Assembly: GCA_004294385.1 (NCBI GenBank)
Contig: REAP01000015.1
Location: 1 to 35,903, forward strand
DNA length: 35,903 nt
Reading direction: 5' to 3'
Source of the DNA: Oscillatoriales cyanobacterium
GTDB taxonomy: Bacteria > Cyanobacteriota > Cyanobacteriia > Cyanobacteriales > Microcoleaceae
Positions within the stretch are counted from its first letter, which is position 1, and each line of letters starts with the position of its first letter. Of the stretch, positions 31,685 to 35,903 are shown in pieces. The notes under the pieces are model-generated. The model saw nothing but the letters and a program-made list of their open reading frames with translations, made no database searches and was not told the origin of the DNA. The translations under genes were made by a program, and so were the position numbers.

Positions 31685-32458
31685 ATGAGTGATTTTTTCT
31701 CAGCAAATTCTGCATCAAATTTAAACAGTTCACCTAGCACAAGTAACGACCCACAAGCGGCTGATATTTCCGGTGTGTCAGCCGATCGCGCAAATCCAGA
31801 TCCAGACGACGTAGACACAACATCAGACACCGCTAAAGCCGCACCTTTGAGGCTGGTGGAAACCGCATTTTTGGCAAGTACCGCCAGCTTAATTTGGCTA
31901 GTCAATTACTACTTTCCCCTAGGCCCTTTACTGCGCGTATTCTTTCCAATACCGATCGCCCTTGTCTACCTGCGATGGGGCAAACGAGCCGCTTGGATGT
32001 CAGCCTTAGTCTCCGGTTTACTCCTATCGGTACTCATGGGCCCAACCCGCAGCATTTTATACGTGATTCCGTTTGGAGTGATGGGAGTCGCCCTCGGAGG
32101 ATTGTGGCGGCGCAAAACCACAAGTTGGGCTGTTTCGATTAGTTTGGGTGGGCTAATTGGGACTTTTGGCTTCTTTTTTCGGTTGTGGCTATTATCAGCC
32201 TTGGTAGGTCAAGATCTATGGGTTTACATCACCGCCCAAGTTACAGACATGGTGGAATGGGTATTTGTGAAATTCGGTTGGCTGAGTGTGCCGAGTTTAA
32301 ATACGATTCAGGCGATCGCCGCAGGCATGATTTTAGTTAATAATATTATCTATTTATTCGTAGTACATTTAGTAGCTTTGCTGTTGTTAGATCGTTTAGG
32401 AAATCCAATTCCCAGACCACCGCGTTGGGTACAAATCTTGATTGATTACGAAGAATAA
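31685..32458 (+). CDS. DUF2232 family membrane protein
   Basis: This 257-residue protein has a polar, Ser/Asp-rich N-terminus of about 55 residues followed by six or so membrane helices, with the DUF2232-like stretch LLRVFFPIPIALVYLRWGKRAAWMSALVSGLLLSVLMGPTR. Further helices run through LGGLIGTFGFFFRLW to MILVNNIIYLFVVHLVALLLLDRLG. DUF2232 proteins resemble energy-coupling or Gtx-type membrane components, but function is unknown in cyanobacteria. The ATG is directly preceded by a TCTAAAA heptamer array, with no visible ribosome site. cobT follows 199 bases later on the same strand; a cobalamin link is conceivable from that context alone and is weak. Confidence 0.88.
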   Translation: MSDFFSANSASNLNSSPSTSNDPQAADISGVSADRANPDPDDVDTTSDTAKAAPLRLVETAFLASTASLIWLVNYYFPLGPLLRVFFPIPIALVYLRWGKRAAWMSALVSGLLLSVLMGPTRSILYVIPFGVMGVALGGLWRRKTTSWAVSISLGGLIGTFGFFFRLWLLSALVGQDLWVYITAQVTDMVEWVFVKFGWLSVPSLNTIQAIAAGMILVNNIIYLFVVHLVALLLLDRLGNPIPRPPRWVQILIDYEE

Positions 32459-32462
32459 TTAT

Positions 32463-32525
32463 GGGCATTGGGCATGGGGAATTGGGCATGGGGCATTGGG
32501 CATAGCGCATTGGACACTGGACACT
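32463..32525 (+). repeat. Heptamer array GGGCATT/G with GGACACT units, 9 units
   Basis: Nine 7-base units (GGGCATT, GGGCATG, GGGAATT, GCGCATT, then two GGACACT) begin 4 bases after the DUF2232 stop. They are followed by GAGCGTAGTCGAAGTG, the dispersed PERSRR-type core. The shift from GGGCAT to GGACACT within one period-7 array is notable. Confidence 0.85.
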
Positions 32526-32584
32526 GAGCGTAGTCGAAGTGTACCCAAATATCTGGCAAATAACAAATAACTAAATAACAAATA

Positions 32585-32657
32585 ACCCTTCGACTACGCT
32601 CAGGGAACCGCCATTCCCAATTCCCAATTACCAATTCCCAATTACCAATAACCAACT
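32585..32657 (+). repeat. PERSRR-type core plus AATTCCC/AATTACC heptamers up to cobT
   Basis: CCCTTCGACTACGCTCAGGG (32586-32605) is followed by the units CATTCCC, AATTCCC, AATTACC, AATTCCC, AATTACC, AATAACC and AACT, directly abutting the cobT ATG at 32658. The array leaves no purine-rich ribosome binding site. Confidence 0.82.
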
Positions 32658-33758
32658 ATGATTAACATTTATACCCAAATTGAACAAGGTCAAAAGTGGC
32701 TGGAACGCTATCGAGGAAAAAAACCGATATTTGCCTGCATTTTAGGATTTACAGACACAGGCCTAATTCCCGGTATTTCCGCAGCAGGTGCAACCCCGCG
32801 CGATCGCCAATTTACCTGTTTAGCAGACGCAGAATTCCTATACAACGGCCCCCAAACCCAGCCCCAATATCCCCTACCACCCCTAGAAGCAGGCGCATCT
32901 CCCGTACTCATATCTCGCGCCGTAGTCGAGGCTTTGGACATTCCCCTTTACCTATTTAACGCTGGTTTGCCCTTGGTTCTTCCCGTACCTGCGATCGATT
33001 TAGGCGGCACCCCAGCCAAATGTCTCACTTCTGGGAATGCTTTAGAACTCGAAACAGTCAAACATTTGCTGGAACAAGGATTAATTTGGGGTGCTAAATT
33101 AGCTGCTAAAACCAATGATAGCTACCTCATTTTAGGGGAGTGCGTGGTTGGGGGCACGACTACGGCCTTGGCTGTATTAATGGGTTTAGGTATAGCTGCG
33201 GCCGGGAAAGTTAATAGCAGTCATCCTCAGTGCAATCACGCTCAAAAATTGGCTGCGGTGACAACAGGACTCAATATTGCTAACTCGAAATTTGAAGGAA
33301 AAAAAATGTCTCCTCTCGAATTAGTAGCGGCTGTGGGCGATCCGATGCAGATAGTAACGGCCGGAATGGCGATCGCAGCAAGTCGAACCTGTGGCGTAAT
33401 GCTAGCTGGTGGCACCCAAATGCTGGCAGTTTACGCTTTGATGAATGCTATAGCCCACGAATATCATCTTATATGGAATCCAGAACAAGTCGTGGTGGGG
33501 ACTACGGGATGGGTGGCTGAAGACCCTACAGGGGATACCATAGGTCTCGCTAATGATATCGGTGGTGTACCTTTGTTAGCTGCACAGCTAAGTTTTGCAG
33601 GTTCTCGCTACCCACAATTGCAAGCTTACGATCGCGGATATGTGAAAGAAGGTGTCGGCGCGGGCTCATGTGCGATCGCATCCCATCTCATTGCAAATTG
33701 GAATTCCCATCAACTTCTAGAAGCCGTTGAAGTTTTAGCCTCGAAGTGTGAAATTTAA
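32658..33758 (+). CDS. cobT: Nicotinate-nucleotide--dimethylbenzimidazole phosphoribosyltransferase-like protein
   Basis: This 366-residue protein matches the CobT family form found in cyanobacteria (TIGR00303-type). The enzyme transfers the ribose phosphate of nicotinate mononucleotide to the lower base of cobamides, giving alpha-ribazole phosphate for (pseudo)cobalamin nucleotide-loop assembly. Glycine-rich segments GECVVGGTTTALAVLMGLG, AAVGDPMQIVTAGMA and LAGGTQMLAVYALM line the expected Rossmann-like core. Glu331 in KEGVGAG is the likely catalytic base, corresponding to the conserved C-terminal Glu of Salmonella CobT. Many cyanobacteria make pseudocobalamin, so the lower base may be adenine. 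The stop codon is followed immediately by the second 71-bp MITE-like element. Confidence 0.92.
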   Translation: MINIYTQIEQGQKWLERYRGKKPIFACILGFTDTGLIPGISAAGATPRDRQFTCLADAEFLYNGPQTQPQYPLPPLEAGASPVLISRAVVEALDIPLYLFNAGLPLVLPVPAIDLGGTPAKCLTSGNALELETVKHLLEQGLIWGAKLAAKTNDSYLILGECVVGGTTTALAVLMGLGIAAAGKVNSSHPQCNHAQKLAAVTTGLNIANSKFEGKKMSPLELVAAVGDPMQIVTAGMAIAASRTCGVMLAGGTQMLAVYALMNAIAHEYHLIWNPEQVVVGTTGWVAEDPTGDTIGLANDIGGVPLLAAQLSFAGSRYPQLQAYDRGYVKEGVGAGSCAIASHLIANWNSHQLLEAVEVLASKCEI

Positions 33759-33829
33759 TAGACATCTGGCATAATTATTGTGGAACAGGCATCTTGCCTG
33801 TTCAAAACCTGCTTTTTAGGAGATGTCTA
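33759..33829. mobile_element. 71-bp MITE-like element, copy 2
   Basis: Ends are TAGACATCTGG (33759-33769) and GGAGATGTCTA (33819-33829). The core GAACAGGCATC/TTGCCTGTTC (33783-33803) and the stretch ATAATTATTGTGGAACAGGC match the reverse complement of copy 1 at 3365-3435. The element starts on the base right after the cobT stop codon. Confidence 0.78.
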
Positions 33830-33899
33830 ATAAAAGGAAAAAGAAACACCCATCCCCCATGCCCAGCGTCACCTCCAGAAACCTGAGAAAGGCTATAGT

Positions 33900-34280
33900 C
33901 TATCTTTGTGACAAAATTCTTCTTGACAGCAACTGTTCTTCTAAGGCGGCAATTCGATTATAAGCTGCTGTTAACTGAGCTGTTAGACGCTGGATTTGAA
34001 TCTCGGAAGTCAGTTCTTTTTCTAGATTTTGAGAATTCTTGTCAAAGTAACTATCATCTAACAGGATGTCTTTGTGATCCATCATCCCACCAAGACCACT
34101 ATAGTTTTGATAAGATGAAATCATGTCAGTTCCTTCCATTCTCGATCGCTCGTTTTTTTTCTGGGCTAGCTTACTCTCATTCGTTGACTGCAATAAAGTT
34201 TCATTCAAATTTTCGATAAGTTTGTACAGAGCATCCACTCGTTGAGTCAATAGTGATACTTGTTGACGAAGCGCTTCCAT
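33900..34280 (-). CDS. Small coiled-coil hypothetical protein
   Basis: This 126-residue protein has two heptad-type helical regions: residues 1-30 (MEALRQQVSLLTQRVDALYK) and about 88-120 (KELTSEIQIQRLTAQLTAAY). They are separated by a polar, Met/Asp/Ser-rich linker. No membrane segment or catalytic motif is seen. AGGA lies 6 bases before the ATG at 34280. The first helix resembles small structural proteins that self-associate. I do not recognise the family. It is convergent with cobT across a MITE-like element and divergent from the substrate-binding lipoprotein gene. Confidence 0.7.
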   Translation of the reverse strand: MEALRQQVSLLTQRVDALYKLIENLNETLLQSTNESKLAQKKNERSRMEGTDMISSYQNYSGLGGMMDHKDILLDDSYFDKNSQNLEKELTSEIQIQRLTAQLTAAYNRIAALEEQLLSRRILSQR

Positions 34281-34530
34281 AAAATAATCCTGTGTATGTT
34301 AAGTTATATGTCTACATCTTAAGCAACTCTTGACATAACTACGATTTATCACTATATTATTTAATTTTTGAGCCAAAAGCTGTGCTACCAACTTCCATTA
34401 GTCGATCGCACCAAGGATGACTGAAGCTGATCCGGGCTGAAACCATCTCAAACCAGCAGCCAGAATTGCATCTTTTTCCCTCCTTCCTGCTTCTGCTATA
34501 CTACAAATATTTAGAAAAGCGCATTCAAAA

Positions 34531-35634
34531 GTGAAACGAAGGTCTTTGCTATTGGGGACAGCAACCCTAACATTAAGTCAATTGGCGGCAGGGTGTGACT
34601 CGAAGCCTAGTCTCAAAATTCGATCGCTCAAAAATGCAATTCCAGCCCAACTCGTCAGTAAGTTTAGCCGGGATGCAAAGCCATCTTCAGTTTTGAAGGT
34701 AACTCAGTCAGCACAATTAACAGAATTGTTCGCCCTGTTGCAAGATTGGAAACGACTTCCCCAATCCAAAGATCAAGCTGACTTAGTGATGCTAGGAGAT
34801 TACTGGCTGACTTTAGCGATTCGGCAAAAATTGATTAAGCCCATTGATCCAAAGAAATTTTCTAATTGGCCACAAATTCCCGAAAGATGGCGAACGCTAG
34901 TAAGGCGCAACGATGACGGTCAATTAGACCCAAAAGGTAAAATTTGGGCGACACCTTACCGTTGGGGAAATACAGTAATTGCCTATCGAACCGACAAATT
35001 CAAGGATTTGGGATGGACTCCCACGAATTGGAGCGACCTGTGGCGTGAGGAATTGCGCGATCGTATTTCTCTACCAAACAACGCCAGAGAAGTCATTGGT
35101 TTAACTTTAAAAAAATTAGGCAAATCCTACAATACCCAGCAATTAGATCAAGTTCCCAATCTCAAAACAGAACTAACCAAATTAAATCAGCAAGTTAAAC
35201 TTTATAGTTCCGATGCTTACCTGCAACCTTTGATTTTAGGTGATACTTGGTTAGCTATCGGTTCATCAGCAGACGTGCTACCGCTATTGCAAACTCAGAA
35301 AGACATAGCCGTAGTAATTCCAGTTTCTGGAACAGCACTTTGGACAGACTTGTGGGTAGAACCAGTTTCGGGAAATGCAGTACCTTTAGTACAAGAATGG
35401 ATAGATTTTTGTTTAAAACCTTCGATTGCGCCTCAATTATCTTTGCTGAGTAAAGTTAGTTCGCCGATAATTGTCGGCATGAAGCCAGAGGATTTACCAG
35501 CAGATGTTCGCACTAATCCTGTATTATTGCCCGATGCCAAAATTCTAGAACGTAGCGAGTTTTTACTGCCTTTTGGGGAAACTGGAATTGCACAATATCG
35601 ATCGCACTGGCAAGCAATGCGGAAGCTCAATTGA
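34531..35634 (+). CDS. PotD-like extracellular solute-binding lipoprotein
   Basis: This 367-residue protein starts at GTG with a lipoprotein signal peptide: KRR, the hydrophobic stretch SLLLGTATLTLSQ and the lipobox LAAGC with Cys22 as the lipidated residue. The mature part resembles spermidine/putrescine-type (PotD) periplasmic binding proteins, with segments DLVMLGDYWL, WATPYRWGNTVIAYRTDKF, NWSDLWREELRDRISLPNNAREVIG and a C-terminal GNAVPLVQEWIDF typical of class I/II binding folds. The substrate could be a polyamine, but ligand-binding residues cannot be assigned by eye. No permease or ATPase genes are adjacent within the window. An IS200/IS605-type right end lies immediately after its stop codon. 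Confidence 0.88.
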   Translation: MKRRSLLLGTATLTLSQLAAGCDSKPSLKIRSLKNAIPAQLVSKFSRDAKPSSVLKVTQSAQLTELFALLQDWKRLPQSKDQADLVMLGDYWLTLAIRQKLIKPIDPKKFSNWPQIPERWRTLVRRNDDGQLDPKGKIWATPYRWGNTVIAYRTDKFKDLGWTPTNWSDLWREELRDRISLPNNAREVIGLTLKKLGKSYNTQQLDQVPNLKTELTKLNQQVKLYSSDAYLQPLILGDTWLAIGSSADVLPLLQTQKDIAVVIPVSGTALWTDLWVEPVSGNAVPLVQEWIDFCLKPSIAPQLSLLSKVSSPIIVGMKPEDLPADVRTNPVLLPDAKILERSEFLLPFGETGIAQYRSHWQAMRKLN

Positions 35635-35700
35635 CACTCCCCGCCGTAAACGGCTAGGATTCTTCATTCACAGGGAGATGCCTTGTAAAAGCAGTGCCTT
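35635..35700 (-). ncRNA. IS200/IS605-type right end and probable omega RNA 3' part
   Basis: Beside the tnpB stop is the hairpin GCCG-taaa-CGGC (35643-35654) in the context CTCCCCGCCGTAAACGGCTA, which resembles the right ends of cyanobacterial IS200/IS605 elements. In TnpB systems this end overlaps the 3' part of tnpB and forms the scaffold of the guide RNA, read on the minus strand, with the guide taken from flanking DNA. The exact element boundary is not determined here. Confidence 0.5.
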
Positions 35701-35903
35701 TACTCGGCCTTACTCTCCCTCCTGAAGCAGTAACGGTATGCCCTACCGCCAAAATTCGTAAACCTTCATCCCGAATATTCTGAGCAGCGTTAATGTCTCT
35801 ATCGTGGTTTTCTCCACATTTAGGACATTGCCAACTACGAATATCCAAACTCAAGCTATCCACGCGATTTAAACAGTTATTACAAGTCTTAGAACTGGGA
35901 TAG
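35654..35903 (-). CDS. tnpB: TnpB (OrfB) RNA-guided nuclease, C-terminal part, cut by window edge
   Basis: The frame is open to the window's right edge and gives about 82 residues of a TnpB C-terminus. The zinc-ribbon pairs CNNC and CPKC flank WQCPKCGENHDRDINAAQNI, whose Asp in DRDINAAQN is the third RuvC catalytic acid. This is diagnostic for IS200/IS605 and IS607 TnpB proteins, ancestors of Cas12. The tail VGHTVTASGGRVR is a common cyanobacterial form. The start and most of the RuvC domain lie beyond the window, so integrity and the presence of a TnpA partner are unknown. A GTG within the frame at 35863 is not the true start. Confidence 0.93.
   Translation of the reverse strand, partial: YPSSKTCNNCLNRVDSLSLDIRSWQCPKCGENHDRDINAAQNIRDEGLRILAVGHTVTASGGRVRPSKGTAFTRHLPVNEES

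Overview
This window is cyanobacterial. The HIP1 octamer GCGATCGC recurs in genes on both strands, and the gene content includes a paired Flv3/Flv1 flavodiiron system, multi-GAF histidine kinases of the cyanobacteriochrome type, XisI, DUF2232 and a cyanobacterial-type CobT. The many heptameric tandem repeats and small palindromic or MITE-like elements point to a large, repeat-rich genome, probably of a filamentous lineage such as Microcoleus, Oscillatoria or Kamptonema. The genus is inference.

Layout. 1-5.3 kb holds housekeeping genes: a small membrane protein, argH, a small basic protein, a PrxQ/Bcp peroxiredoxin, a Nudix hydrolase, an alpha/beta hydrolase that lacks the usual catalytic His, and type III pantothenate kinase. 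5.4-7.6 kb is a GAF-GAF histidine kinase whose second GAF carries the DXCF plus CH cysteine pair of dual-cysteine cyanobacteriochromes. 7.6-15.8 kb is a MoxR/DUF58-type envelope cluster (RDD, multi-span membrane protein, SpoIIM/DUF95, DUF58, MoxR, DUF4350, DUF4129). A small island interrupts it at about 11.9-13.0 kb. The island contains xisI, a GNAT acetyltransferase that appears to end in a piece of XisH, and two fragments of VOC-family genes.

15.9-20 kb has a PD-(D/E)XK-like gene with a truncated second copy cut at the edge of a repeat element, then a four-GAF histidine kinase (one GAF with DXCF plus CH, one with neither cysteine, one with CH only, one with an internal deletion). 20.4-24.1 kb is flv3-flv1, whose products form the Flv1/Flv3 complex that reduces O2 downstream of photosystem I. 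24.3-29.4 kb holds pgsA and a leftward pair: an acidic coiled-coil protein followed by an Hsp70/actin-fold ATPase. The ATPase has swallowed a palindromic repeat in frame. A 760-bp gene-free stretch (29.4-30.16 kb) has RNA-like secondary structure. 30.2-35.6 kb carries a Crp-family regulator, a universal stress protein, DUF2232, cobT, a small coiled-coil protein and a PotD-like lipoprotein. The right edge enters the 3' end of an IS200/IS605-type tnpB.

Repeats are the most striking feature. At least six different heptamer arrays, two copies of a 71-bp inverted-repeat element, a 103-bp inverted-repeat element, two elements sharing palindromic ends but not interiors, a 35-bp hairpin tandem array and nested palindromes fill nearly every gap. 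Several supply or touch start codons, stop codons or coding sequence.
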